NCBI RefSeq assembly: GCF_000346465.2
Contig: NC_034009.1
Location: forward strand, 400,017 to 464,016
Length of the DNA: 64,000 nt
Reading direction: 5' to 3'
Source: Prunus persica
Taxonomy: Eukaryota > Streptophyta > Magnoliopsida > Rosales > Rosaceae
Part shown: positions 45,567 through 57,984 of the stretch, piece by piece
Numbering within the stretch: the first letter of the stretch is position 1
Layout of the letters: the number at the start of each line of letters is the position of its first letter
The notes under the pieces: generated by a model
Databases searched by the model: none
Told to the model about the DNA's origin: nothing
The model's input: the letters and a program-made list of their open reading frames with translations, nothing else
Made by a program: the position numbers and the translations under genes

Positions 45567-47231
45567 TTATTTATGGTATATAATGACCTTAAGTTTCGAT
45601 TTTAGGTTTTTTTAATATTTTTTCTAGACAATTATATAAGTTGGGGGATGGGATTTTCTCACACAGCCAACGTGTTATAGGGTTTCGAATAACTAGATTT
45701 CAAATATAGAATAAAAGTTATTGATCAATCCAAGACTAGAATCATGATGTCTAAGTGATTCTACACCCTAGAGTAAATTAACAATGTTAATAAATGAGAT
45801 CTAAGCTGAAGAAATTGAGTGAAAATGGATATTTCTCAACACGTCCATTATTTCCTATCCAAAAACTATAGGAGCAATTTTCTCTTGCTATTGGCCATGA
45901 GTGAACATGGACTCTTGACATCGGTGATTACCCTGCCGTCATATTGTGACTGTGAACATGATTGCCTGCCGTCATACTGTGACTGCGAACGTGATTACTA
46001 CGTGTTTTTTTGAACGCGATAATGTTACAATTACGAAATGATATACTTTTTTTAGTCGACCTATTCAGTATCTCAGTTGTTGTAATAAAAAAAAAAAAAG
46101 ATTTTGAATAGCCAATATTTAAAGAGAGATTCACTATTATACCTAATACGGAGGCTCAAATTATAAAAATACTCTATATAAAATGGGCTTTAGAAACACA
46201 TGCAAAACCCATTTACAATATAACAAAAAATATTTTAACTTCTTATAAATTACAAAACTGTCATCAATTTCTTAAAACAAACCCAACTCAAAAATCTCAT
46301 AAAAATACCCAAAACATTTAATAGGGCATCAAAGTAATTTAATAATTAATATTAAATTCAATAAGACCAGCTGTCATTTTTTGGGTTTTTTTTTTGGTTT
46401 GTTTATAGAAATTCAATTGTGTAGGATTTATTTATAATATTAGTGCTAAAAATGGATATATCACTAAATATCTAAATAACTGATGAAAATTTCTAAAAAC
46501 TAAACGAAAAGTCCAAGAGAGGAAGAGGTGTCGAGGGACTGACGAGGTTTGGGAGGCGAGTTCCAAAACACTGGAGGGCTACTGGCTTCACCAAGATTGA
46601 AGGCAAGGCATCTAACCATCTTGGTGGAATATAAGCAAAATAAGGAAAAAGAAGAACAAAGCATGATGATTCCAGGTTGATAAGCAAAATAAGCCCGTAT
46701 TTCACAACTTTGAAAAATCGGAAGAGCACGTACACATGCCTCCATGAAAAGAAACTGAATATGAAAGAAAATTGAATGGTTTTTTTTATTCAAATCTACG
46801 GAGATAGAATACATATAATGTAAAACTCTAGATTTAAATACACCAAATACATATATCATAGAGAATCTCCTCAAGTAACCCTAATGCTGAGAATAAACCT
46901 CATTCAACAAACAAGAAATTTCTCGTTCATACCCCTGGTGCCCAAACCATGATTTACATTTTTTATAATAAAAAATGAATAATAACCTTTGTGACTAATA
47001 ACTAACGTTTCCATAAAGCCAATTCTCAATTCATGCCATCAGTGTGATAGAGAGCATCTGCTTAGCTAGAGAAACCTGTTCAGTATCATCAGATAACAGT
47101 ATCCCAACAACAATGTTAATCATGGATACATCCAACAAGGCATCTACATCAGACATGTCATAATAGGTTTAGTGGCAACCTGGGCCTCTTCCCGGCACTC
47201 GGAACATTGAATAAGTAGCTCCATTTCATGC
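45567..47231. other. Intergenic region with decayed repeats
   Basis: No gene is supported. A 32-bp tandem duplication lies at 45933-45996. The stretch at 45640-45720 resembles the tail of the SINE family seen at 42033 and 51346. Minus-strand open frames at 46500-46870 look like fragments but match nothing I recognise. Confidence 0.4.
45933..45996 (+). repeat. Two 32-bp tandem copies
   Basis: Both units (45933-45964 and 45965-45996) start CTGCCGTCAT and read TGTGACTG.GAAC.TGATT. They differ at about four positions. Confidence 0.8.
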
Positions 47232-50200
47232 TTAGTCCAGCTTGACATTAGAGTACAGTAGGGTATCCCTGGTGACTGGCATATTCAGAAGGAAGCATAC
47301 CTACATCGAAACAAGGACAACAAAACATGTGAAATATCCTTTTTAACCACTGTCTAACTGTATCACAGGACAACCTCCATAGCCAAAACATAAAATAACC
47401 TCATTTGTACAATCACTCAAAAACATGTATCTGACAATCTACAGGTGATTCATAACCTACTGGACATCCTAACAAAAATGATTCAAGAAAGCCTTTTTAA
47501 TTTATTTAAATTCCTTAGTCTGTCAAGCCAGAGCAGATGTTTCAACTATAATTAGTTTGATTATTTCATCCTTAAACTTGCAATTCTCTTGACCAAAGTC
47601 CAAACAGCATATAAAATTTGGTTCATAGCCACTGGGTTGTTTTTTCTTCTCCTTTTCATGTTTCACTGTGGGTCTTTAATGACAAGTGAACCTTACCCCC
47701 AATAGAGTTGAAATGATGAGAATGATTCCAGTGATCCAAGCAAGCGTACGTCTAACCAAAAGCACTTGCACAATCTTTGTATCTTTCGGGACTTCTTTTT
47801 CAGCCAACCAACGAGGAGATGGCTGACAAGTAAACATCACATTCAACATCTTCCCTGACTCCACAGGTGCAACTCCATTGAAAAGGATAGCTCCAACAAT
47901 TTGACCTGCCAAATTAATGTCAACTTTAAAGACAGTGATATATTCAACCAAACTATTAAACAACGAAAAATAAAAATGATTTAACAATAGCAAAGATATG
48001 GCAGATATATACATAAAATTGGCTACAATCTTTCAAGGAACAGGAGTTGCTTTAAAAGAACAAGAATTAGCTATGTGCAGATTGTCATGTAACGTCAGGT
48101 ATTTTCTTCCCCTAGGCATAGGAATATTGCAAAGCTACGGCCTGCGATCAGATAATAATTACCAAAAAGTTAAAACCAAGATCACCTTTGTATGCATCAT
48201 CGAGTGAGTCAAATATCTTGGACAGTGTAGCAAGTAGCAGCTCCACTCCATGAGCAGCACCTTCAGTTCCATACTGCTCTTGCAGAACCTAGCATAGTGT
48301 TATAAAACAAATATTATTAAGCTATGGAATTCACTACAGTTGTGTAGTAAGAATAAACAACGATGCATGCAGAAAAGAAAGTGCAAACACATTATTTGAC
48401 TGTGTGGGTGTGGGTGTGCGTGTTTATATCTGCATATGTACTGCATATATGTAAAATACGCATCGGGTTTTGATGTACTCTTTTCTTTTTAAGGAGGAAC
48501 AAAAGGATTTTATTAAATATGACATAAATATCAATACTCAATACAACCAAAACAAACAAGCTGTCCACTAAAAAAGGAAAGACCTCTAACCAACAAGCTG
48601 CTACAAACAACATATTAAATATGTGAGGCTGAGTAAGGAAAACTCGATGGCAGAGTCGGCTGAGTAAGGAAAACTCGATGGAAGAGTTGGCAGAGTCGAC
48701 TCAGGCATGTCAGCTCCTGATGTGGGCTGGGCTTCAGAGTATCATAGATCAAAAAACATCTAAGCTAACTGAAATCAACTTAACAATGCAGCCTTCCAAT
48801 CGACAAAAATAAGAGACAATAGTATATCCCAAAATCCCGAGGATGTGAAAGCATGATGCCCAAAAGTGAGCTCCACACCCTACCAACCCTCCACTTCCCC
48901 CTCATCCGGAATAATTAAAAAGAATACACGTTGCTTTTTTAACTATTCGGGTAAGAGTACGTTCTCACTTTTTTTTTAATTAACTGAGAAACTGTGGCTT
49001 GTCATCATACCAAACTTAGTGGTTTCTTGGAATGCCATCTCTCTGATCAGATAAATACATGGAGTCTTTGTCAGAGGGTATATCTGAAAGTAGTCTACTA
49101 TTTTTTATGATCCATTTGAAAGTATCACCCTCAACTGGGCCTGGAGGGACTTAGATCTTCCTCCCCCTCCCACCGTAAACATAAACATATCCACACACAA
49201 AGAATACTCTAGTTAGTTATTACTTTGACACAATCCATGCAGAACACCTACACCTCTGTCTTCCTTATCATAACTGTTACATTACTAACTAAAATATACA
49301 TTATATAAAGCTTCATTTCTATCGAACATTTTCTAGCATCCATTCTAAAATTTGAAGTTACCAAGAATAAAAAGGAAGGAAACAACACCTTGATTCGATC
49401 AAAACAGCCTGTTAATAACTCGGCTGGGCTGTGGATACTGTGAGACAAATCTTGATGCATCTCCATTGCACTTCTAAAGTTGCGGATGAGAGACAAAAGG
49501 CTAGTTGTGAATATCCTGTCTGCCTCCTGCAAAGATATGCAATGCAAACCTTGCGATTTAAGTGGCCAAATTTACAACATATATGCAAAATATATAATCA
49601 AACAAAAGACCATGTAACACTCAATCTAAGAGAACCTTTGACATATGAAGCTTCAAGTTGTCACCATTGGCCAAAGGGATGCTCAATTCTCCATTTAGTG
49701 GTTCCAATGTATCAACAACATATGAACCACCCATCCAAGATGCCTAAGAGAAAAAAAATAATTCAAATTAAGTTTAAACCGAGAACTCAAATTCCTTTTC
49801 ATGTATACAGGGAAAATAACCAAGAATATGGAAAAGATAAACAACATGGAGAACAAAATATGATATAGAATAACTTGAAGCCTGACTCACAAAATCGCCA
49901 ATCTCTTTAACAGTATAATCTGCCAATTGTTCATCCAAAGAAAACACAGAGACTTCACCTTGATCTGCAACAACACACACAATGAATAAAACTCATGTAT
50001 TTCTAGATGATGAATAGTAATGTTCATGCACTAGTTTAGCCACTTATACATTTAGAAAAAGTAATATACCTGGAAGCTCAATGTCAGCTTTGTTTGAGCC
50101 AAAATCAATATTGGCACTATAGGCGCTGCTGAACATGGCGTTATCTTTGACTATAAGACTAGGATCTGCATGTATAATACATTCACGTTGATAGTCAGTG

Positions 50201-51065
50201 CACAACATAAAACAATAATGACAAAATAAAAGATCCACAGGTTAGCTTGCATTTTGGAACCAAGTGTATATACCATCAATTCCTCTGACTTCCAGCACAA
50301 AAACAGCACGAGGTCTATTGAATGGATTAGGCATGAGAACCTCATTCAACTACCAAAAAGAAACAAGGATATATCATGAATTAGACATTTGAGTAACGAG
50401 AAGCAAAGTAACTGGATAAAATAACTTCACATAAATTATTATCAAACACCTTAGCTGAACCAGCAGCTGAGAGCGTGACAGGTGGTGCAAATCCAAGCAA
50501 GACCGACACTGCTGCACTGACTTCTGGGAGCAACATTGAGTCAGGCTGTGAAGGTAAAAGCAAGTAATATTAGCAAACAAATGACGAACAACATCTAAGT
50601 ACCCCTTTATGTACAAAAGAATACGTTAAACTACATGTGGGTATGCTTAAAATTCGGTACAAAGAAGAACCCAAGAGTCCCTTTTAGAGGTAAAATCATA
50701 AATAGATCGACACATTTCTGACCATTTTAGTTCAATTCTACTGAATTTCATAGGCAGAATTAAATTGACGAATATAGATAGGTAATTGAGATGCAGAAGC
50801 AATTGCTGGAATTACCTTGACGACATCGTTTGAGGACGGGCTGCGAAGAAATCGATGGGTGGAGCTATCGATGAAGAAGACGGAAGCAGTACCTTCGGCC
50901 TGGATCAAAATCGAACAACACAATAATCAGATCGACGACTTGTCATCGCTACAAAAATATATAGATAGATATATAGAGCGAGAGAGAGCAAACCCTAGCT
51001 TGCGAGAAGAGAAACGAAGAAATGGTAAGTAGGTAGAAGCAGATACTGCGTGCAAGCAAATCCAT
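47232..51065 (-). CDS. Type I membrane protein with signal peptide, plant-specific family, 11 exons
   Basis: Minus-strand exons: 51065-50994, 50899-50816, 50545-50450, 50349-50274, 50165-50070, 49964-49891, 49743-49636, 49526-49389, 48288-48186, 47905-47697 and 47300-47232. All phases join, giving 374 residues. Residues 1-23 are a clear signal peptide (hydrophobic ICFYLLTISSFLF ending SQA). A lumenal domain follows with VFFIDSSTHRFLR, MPNPFNRPRAVFVLEVRGID and SIHSPAELLTGCFDRIK. One C-terminal membrane span lies at LAWITGIILIISTLLGVCFLLN, with a short tail ending YSNVKLD. The sequence resembles plant proteins annotated only as type 1 membrane proteins (DUF7794-like, from memory). It probably acts in the secretory pathway. 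No catalytic motif is visible, and no function is claimed. Confidence 0.85.
48629..48705 (+). repeat. About 31-bp tandem duplication in an intron
   Basis: Two copies of GGCTGAGTAAGGAAAACTCG followed by ATGG.AGAGT.GG lie in tandem within the intron between exons 8 and 9 of the type I membrane protein gene. Confidence 0.75.
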
Positions 51066-51345
51066 GGGAGGACAGAGAGAAAGAGGGTCTGATCTGTGGC
51101 TGTTGGAGTTGGGAAGAGGACGGAGGGGCGAACTGAAATTTCCTTGGATTATTTTATTTTTACCCAAAAACCGAAAATTTTCAAGAGAGAAGCCACGAGC
51201 GACGTCGTTTGGCCTAAAATAAAAATCTAATTTTTATGGATATGAGAAAAGTGAGAGGATTTGAATGTATCTTTTCAAATTGAAAGAGAAATAACAATAA
51301 ACAAGATTATATATGAATTGACGAAGATATCTTTTTTGAGAACAC

Positions 51346-51452
51346 GGAAGAGGGGTTTTTCATATACACACAACTAAGATGTCATGGAGTTTTGAACTTG
51401 AGACCTCTAATTTGCAAGTCAAGACCATTATCCACTAAGCTAGACCATATTA
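51346..51452 (-). mobile_element. tRNA-derived SINE, copy 2
   Basis: The minus strand has GGTCTAGCTTAGTGG (A box) and AAGTTCAAAACTCC (B box), with the same body as the unit at 42033-42150. The two copies differ at many sites and lie more than 9 kb apart, consistent with independent old insertions of one SINE family. Confidence 0.62.
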
Positions 51453-51504
51453 GCACTAAGATATCTTTATACATAAAGAAGGAAAAACAAAAAAAGAGTT
51501 TCAC

Positions 51505-52690
51505 TGAGATAGACATTCCTCCCGATGAATCTTGTTCTTTCCTGACTAATTTTCGACGGGATAGACCTGTCTCGACGAATTATGTTCTTTCCCAACAAAC
51601 ATTCGCCAGGTAAGGCTCGTCAATAGGCCGGGCCGAGTTAGCCCGGCTCAAATTCAATGGACTTGGGCTAGGTTGGGCCGGGCTTTAGAGAGAAGAGAGA
51701 AAATACCGGACTGGGCCAGGTCGGGTTTTTTCAGAAAATTCAAAGCCCAAGCCCGATTCATGGGTCGGGCTTGAGAAAACCCATCGGGCCGGGCTTAAAC
51801 GGGCCTACTTCATTAAAAAAAAATCATAAACTTAATCATAAGGGCATTTTAGTCCAAATTTGAGATTAAACTCACTTAATTACAATATTTTCACATCAAA
51901 CCAAATTCATAAAACACCCAATAAAGTCACACAACTTAATAACATTTTTCACAAAAATAATAAAACCAAGTATTATTTTTGAGGTTATTACATAATTAGA
52001 CCGTAATATGTTTTAAAAAATAATAACTATCAAAAAAATATTTTTTTTAAGGATTGTATGAATAAATATGCAAATATTTGGTGATGTGTTCAAGAAAAGT
52101 ATGATTATATTTGGTGGTACAATTATGTTTCGTGATATGATTATATTTGGTGATGTGATATGTTGTTCATCTTATATATATAATTATTGAATTAATAATT
52201 GACACAAATTAATGTGCTAATCATCCAATTATAAACTAGGGATGAGTAAAGAAAAGTAAATGAAATGAAACAAATTATATATGTGATTTAAGTGATATAA
52301 TCCTAAACCTAAACTCTTATTTATACATAATTATATATGTATGCGGGCCTAACGGGCCGAGCTTTTGTGGGCTTAATCGGGCCTGGCTTATGGGTCGGGC
52401 CGAGCTTCAGACACCCAAGCTCAAGTCTAGCCCCGCCTAAGGTGGGCCGGGCCATCTCAAAGCCCATAACGGGCCGGGCTGGTCGAACCCCCATCGGCCC
52501 ATGAGCCTGCGGGCCAAATGATGAGGCCTATCGCCAGATGGACTTGTCCTAGCGAATCTTATTCTTTCTCGACAAACTTCGACAAGATAGACCTTTCCTC
52601 TCGAATTTTGTTCTTCTTGACAAATTTTTGCTAGACAGACCTTTCCAACAAATTGTCGCATGGGTAGACCTTTTTCGAAGTTTTCTATTT
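51505..52690. repeat. Degenerate about 50-bp tandem array, split by an insertion
   Basis: Units of the pattern ATAGACCT.TC...GAAT..TGTTCTTTCC.GAC.AA.TTTCG occur two to three times at 51505-51609 and resume at 52531-52690 for about three more. The two parts read continuously if 51610-52530 is removed. A further distant unit appears at 53925-53975. The units are AT-rich, diverged and non-coding. Confidence 0.6.
51610..52530. mobile_element. GC-ended DNA element inserted in the 50-bp array
   Basis: It is flanked by TCGCCAG on both sides (51603-51609 and 52531-52537). The ends TAAGGCTCGTCAATAGGCC (left) and the reverse complement TAGGCCTCATCATTTGGCC (right) form imperfect inverted repeats. The outer 200 bases at each side are rich in GGGCCGGGCC and CGGGCC motifs, while the middle is AT-rich. 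The seven- or eight-base target duplication suggests a hAT-like origin. No transposase frame is present. Confidence 0.6.
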
Positions 52691-52871
52691 AAACCCCGCA
52701 CTTCTCTTTATTCACCCCACGTTCTAAGTTCACCCAACTTCTAATTCAAAAGTTCACAATTTTCTAAGAAAACCTCACTATCTTCCCAAACTATGCCTAA
52801 ATATACACCCAACAGAAAAAGATTTTTTTTATTTAGAAACTCATCAACCTTAGACCCCACCCTGCTATCTT

Positions 52872-53548
52872 TTTTTCTTTTCTTTTTTGTTGAGAAATTC
52901 TATGATTGCATTCATAATTCAGCCAAAAAAGCCACCAGCCACAAAGGGCCAATACAAACTAGCCACAAAAGGGCCATTATAATAACGGAGCGGTCTAATA
53001 TCAAATTTAAGACAATATGGTGTGTCTCCACTAACGATCATGCAAGATCGAAGAAACTCTGGCATAGACATCCCAACTAAGATTGCAAACTTAGAATAAT
53101 AAAAAAAAGATAAAGCTTGGAGCCATAACAATACAAATAAAACTCTCACAAAGGAGAGATGAAAAGCTCTCACAAAGGAGAGATGAAAAACTCTCACAAA
53201 AGAGAGGTGAAAACTACACAGAGAACCCAAAGAGTCTCTACAACTTATTTCAAACATAAAGAAATTGCAAAAAAGATGGTGGTGGAGATTCGACGCCGAA
53301 ATGCAGGTGAAGATCCGACGATGAGCCGCAGCCGCCTATAATAGTTGGATGAAAATCATAACAAAACTAAGACAAATAGGGAAAACCCTTTGTCTTTGAA
53401 AATGGGGGAAGAGGTGAAATGAGGAAGAGAAGAGGGAAGAGGGGGGAAGAACAATGGCTTCCTCCCCCCTCAAAGTGGAAAAGGCTTTAAGAGTGTTTTT
53501 TGGGAGAAATGGAGCTCTTTCACAAGCATAGCTAAGCTAAACATCCCA
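52872..53548 (-). mobile_element. Retroposon flanked by a 14-bp target duplication
   Basis: CACCCTGCTATCTT occurs at 52858-52871 and again at 53549-53562. Directly inside the left copy is a T-rich run (TTTTTTCTTTTCTTTTTTG), i.e. a poly(A) tail on the minus strand. A long target duplication with a poly(A) tail is the mark of LINE-type reverse transcription. The insert (677 bp) may be a truncated LINE or another retroposed RNA. I could not identify its coding content. Confidence 0.65.
53140..53213 (+). repeat. Three about 25-bp tandem units inside the retroposon
   Basis: Units carry the pattern CTCTCACAAAGGAGAGATGAAAA with small changes. On the minus strand they encode the repeated residues FHLSFVR. 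Confidence 0.8.
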
Positions 53549-54244
53549 CACCCTGCTATCTTGCCCCTCATCACTCTAAGTTCACCTCAACCTCACATTA
53601 CTTAAAGAGATAAAAATATTGTTGTCAAATATGTAGCAGCATTGAGAATGAACTAGGAGGTTTTGTGAAGAGAAAATAAGAGTAGTAGATTTCTTGAATT
53701 GAAAGAGAATAATAATCTGGCAATAGGGTGTAAAGGAGTTTGTGTTTTTCTAAAACTTAATATGAATAATGGTGGGGTGTGTGGAGGTGTGTGTATAGAT
53801 GTATTAGGGTTAAGTATTAAGTTGGATGACCTTTTTTGTCTTTTTACACAATAATAAAACTTAAGAGCTTAATGATTTAAATATTGGGGTGAACAAAGAA
53901 AAGTGTGGGGTTTAAATAGAAATTTATTCCTACCCGATAAATTTTCGCCCGAATAGACTTTTCGCGGTGAAGATGTGATCAACTTCATCCCAGGCATTGA
54001 TAGTTGAAGCCGTCCGTCCGGATTGATCCAGTGGGCTTTAAATTCAAACAACATCCCAAACACCAAATTCAAGGATGGCGTATGGTCGCCATTAGGGGGG
54101 GTCGGAGAGAGAGACAGAGAGAGACAGAGAGAGAGTCTATCTCACTCAACAATTTCTAATAATTGGTGTGGTGATATGATGTAGTCTGAACCTGAAACAA
54201 GGAAAGAGACGGCTAAGCATGGCATGGTGAAGACAGAGATATGT

Positions 54245-54645
54245 AATAATTGGTTGAAGGGGGTGCATATCTGTATAGAAACCATTGGAGCCATTCCACG
54301 CTATGCCGCCATTGGAACCATTGGAGCCATTAGAGCCATTACGCATTGCTCAGCTCCATGCCATGTTGCTGTATGGACAATTGAGAGGTAGCACTGTATG
54401 GCATTGAAACAAGGTAAATTACTTAAACTCTATTTAGTGTTACTTGAATAAGTTTTAAATTTCAAACTTCAACCTCTATTAATTTTAAACTCATTCAGTT
54501 ATTTACGTGAATGAGTTTAAGTAAATAACTGGCTGGAGGGAGTGCATGTTTGTATGGAAACCATTGGAGCCATTCCATGTCATGTCGTTGTTGGAACCAT
54601 TGGAGCCATTACACATTGATTAACTCCATGCCATGCTGCTGTATT
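54245..54645. repeat. Imperfect direct repeat with CCATTGGAGCC motifs
   Basis: A block at about 54250-54370 recurs at about 54530-54645: TAATTGGTTGAAGGGGGTGC / TAACTGGCTGGAGGGAGTGC, then AAACCATTGGAGCCATTCCA, then CTCCATGCCATG.TGCTGTAT. Each copy contains several ACCATTGGAGCCATT sub-units. Between them lies an imperfect inverted repeat around CTCATTCA/TGAATGAG (54490-54518). The origin is unknown. Confidence 0.55.
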
Positions 54646-54840
54646 TTAGTGCCCTATCACAGGGATCATAAGTACTAGTTTCACTGCTACCTTGAAATAA
54701 TTGATTGCATATCTCTCTTAGAATCAATATTCGATCACCAAAGCTGACAACCTTTACCAATCGAGAAGCAGGAGCAGGTTCAGGAGAACCACCATTAGGA
54801 TTATCATGAAACTCCAACTTTAAACACTTGGATACGTTCG
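54640..54840 (-). pseudogene. F-box/DUF295 gene fragment
   Basis: The minus strand encodes LKLEFHDNPNGGSPEPAP, then LVKVVSFGDRILIL, matching the VFKLAF...WVEIVGFRDRILFL segment near the C terminus of the F-box gene at 1195-2448. Only this part is present. The upstream side of the fragment is replaced by the plus-strand retroelement sequence starting near 54845. It is a broken copy of the same or a closely related family member. Confidence 0.6.
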
Positions 54841-54844
54841 TGGA

Positions 54845-56805
54845 CATTTTGCATGCTGAACTGCCCAAGCAGCTTCCTCCTCGGCGAGTCATTGATCATA
54901 AGAAAGAATTGGTTCTGGGTCAAGACCCCCTGCTCAAGCCCTTTATGGAATGGCACCATCTGGGTTAGCAGAACTCATAAAACATTTGAATGAGTTTCTT
55001 GATGTTGGACCGATTCAACCTTCAAAAGCCTCAAACGGTGCTCCAGTGTTGTTCCAAAATAAAGCAGAGGGAACGTTGAGGATGTGTATGGACTATCGTG
55101 CCTTGAACAAGGAGACCGTGAAGAACAAGTATCATGTTCCAAACATGGCTGACTCATTTGAGAGGTTGTCGAAAGCTACATACTTCACAAAGTTGGACTT
55201 GCGCTTGGGTTATTGGCAAGTGCGCATTGTGGAGGGAGATGAACCAAAAACTGCTTGTGTAACCATATATGGCTCATATGAATCTCTTGTAATGTCGTTT
55301 GGGTTAACCAATTCCCCTGCTACTTTCTACAATTTAATGAATGATGTCCTTTATATTTGGACTCGTTTTTTATGGTTTACTTGAATGATATTATGGTGTA
55401 CAGTGTACTCGTTGGAAAGCCACTTGAAACCTCTTAGAGTTGTTTTCGCACGGCTTAGGGAATATCAACTCTATGTCAAAAAAGAGAAATATGAATTATG
55501 CTGCCAATATATTATGTTCTTGGGTCATTTGGTGAGGAAAGGCAAGATACACATAGATGGGAAGAAGGTTCAAGCCATCCTTGACTGGCCTGCACCTACT
55601 AAAGTGCCCAACTTGAGATCTTTCCTTGGGTTAGCTAACTAGTACCACAAGTTTATTGAGGGCTACTCTAAGAAGGTGAATGCCTTGACAGATTGGTTAA
55701 TGACAAACCATGGTGTTGGACAGGAAAATGTGTTGAAGCGTTCGAAGGGTTAAACCAAGTCATGGCTATGGAGCTGGTACTCAAGCTACCAAACTTAGAC
55801 ATATCTTTCAAAGTTCACACTGATGCCTTGGATAGAGCTATTGGTGAGGTGTTGGTCTAGGAAGTACACCTCGTTGCCCTTGAAAGGCGTAAGCTTAAGG
55901 ATTGTGAGCAAAGGTACTCCACCCACGAGAAGGAGATGGTTGCAATTGTGCATTGCTTGGAAATTTAGAGGCACTATCTATTGGGCCCTCAATTCACGGT
56001 AGTGAGATAATGTGGCAAACACATACTTCAAGACCCAAAAGAAGCTGACCCCAAAGAAATCACGTTGGCAAGAGTTCTTGTCGAAATTTGATTTTGATTG
56101 GGTGCACATACCTGGTAAGCTAAATCAAGTGGCGAACATGTTGAGTCACAAAGAAGTTCAGGAATTTGTGGCTACACTTACCCTAGTGCACTTAGATTTC
56201 TTAGATCGGATTTGAGACCAATCTAATGATTCAGCCTACATCAAACTCCAACACCAAGTAAGGGAGGGACTTGTGAGAAGATATTGGTTGGAGGATGATC
56301 CACAATGGGTTGGACATCCTGGAGTTGACAGAATGATTGCATTAGTTTGAAGATCCTACTACTGGCCAAAGATAGAGGACGGCATTGAAGGCTATGTGAA
56401 AACTTGCTTGGTTTGCCAACAAGACAAGTTTGAAAGAAAGAAAGAGGCAAGATTACTACAACGACTGCCTATACCCGATAGACCCTGGCAATTGTTGTCC
56501 ATGAATTTCATCACCAACTTACCAAGATAGAACGTATGCGGTCTATCCTTGTTATGATTGACAAGTTATCAAGGTATGCGGTTTTCATAGCCACACCACA
56601 TGCTTACCCTGCGGATGTGACATAATGTTTGTTTTTTAAACTTGTGGTGAAGTACTTTGGATTACTAGAGGAATTTAATGATCAAGATACTAGGTCTATA
56701 GGTAGGTTCTGAACAAGTTTGTTTAACATGATGGGATCTCAGTTGAAGTTCTCCACATCGAATCATCCTCAAACCGATGGACAAAAGCAATTTGATAAGA
56801 ATTAT
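54845..56805 (+). mobile_element. Decayed Ty3/gypsy retrotransposon pol fragment
   Basis: The order is reverse transcriptase, RNase H, integrase, as in Ty3/gypsy elements. Visible pieces are LRMCMDYRALNK, FTKLDLRLGYWQV and FGLTNSPATF (RT), then after a frame change the catalytic box reads YLND instead of YLDD. Further on are FLGHLV, a stop inside LRSFLGLAN, RNase H-like residues, and the integrase zinc-binding part with HPGVDRM and C..C in TCLVCQQDK. The copy ends near HPQTDGQ (about 56780). Several stops and shifts are present, no gag is recognised and no LTR pair was found, so it is a dead fragment. Confidence 0.85.
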
Positions 56806-57255
56806 AAATAAAAAAATTTGTAATTAGACAAACTCCAAGCTAACTCTGCAACCGTTGGTCTTTCTTCTTCTTTTGAGTCTAATATAATTCTGCATCATAT
56901 ATTATATGATATTAGCTCTTTCATATTCATCAAGCCTCTCTAAGCAAGCTTTATTTCCCTTGGAAACTTCAGTAAACACCTAAGTCCCACCTTACAATCT
57001 ATTTTCTTTCCTTATCAAAAAAGTACATCTTATCTTGCCATATGATAATCCTCAGTGTCCAATCCCGTAACTATGGACCAGGGAGGCCCTGGGCAAGAGC
57101 TGGCCATACGGTCGTCTAGGGTCCCAAAATTGGGAGGGTGCCCAACTTGTATAAATCCATATATATACATACATTTAAAAAAAATTATTATTATATAAAT
57201 ATTATGTTAGGCCCAAACCAATTATTGTAAAAAAAAAAAAAAAAAAAAAAAACTT

Positions 57256-57409
57256 ACTCAATCATTCAATTCAAAATTAAAAAGAGAAAACTCAATAAAG
57301 GCCCACTCATTGAAAAAAAAATGAATAAACTTGCTCAATTACTCAATTCAAAATTAAAAAGAGAAAACTCAGTAAAGGCCCACTTATAGCATAAATCAAT
57401 TAACCTAGT
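57256..57409 (+). repeat. Two about 77-bp tandem copies
   Basis: CTCAATTCAAAATTAAAAAG then AGAAAACTCA.TAAAGGCCCACT occurs twice with a 77-base offset (57291 against 57368). An oligo-A run of 25 or so precedes it at about 57228-57252. Confidence 0.75.
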
Positions 57410-57984
57410 TGAATCAATTAGGAAATCACATACAACATAGCATACAATAGATATTTCGACAACCCACCAAGAAAGCAAGAAGTTGAAAATTGAATATTGA
57501 AATAAGAGGTTTCGATAGCATACAAGTTGTATCATACAACATAGCCAGCCAATCTTATATTTTTGAAAATTGAAATATGTGAGTTGTTGTAAGTGTGGGT
57601 GGTGGTATTACTTTCATTGTTGTTCATCACTATTTATATTTTGTATTGATTTTTTTCAAGGAAGAATATAAAGCATTAGTTGACCATTGAATTTTGATAA
57701 ACTATATCACATGAAAAAAATTAATGGTTTAGCTATGTTGTCCATTGAAAAAGACATGGTAGAAAAGCTTGATTATTTGAAATTTAATTGATACTTTTGC
57801 ATAAAAAATACAAGACGAGTTATATTTAAGTGAGATACATTTTATAAAGTTGTTGTGTAAATTACATGTTGTTTGTTTCTTTCTATTACAATTGTTAATT
57901 TGAGTTCATATAACATTTTTTTTAACTTACCAAAAAAAATCACATAATATACATATAAAATAAAAAACCCCATTTAGGACCACC

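Noticed and set aside
46500..46874. 124- and 80-codon minus-strand frames as a gene
   Set aside because: They overlap in different frames, have no recognisable domain and no convincing splice context. At most a decayed fragment.
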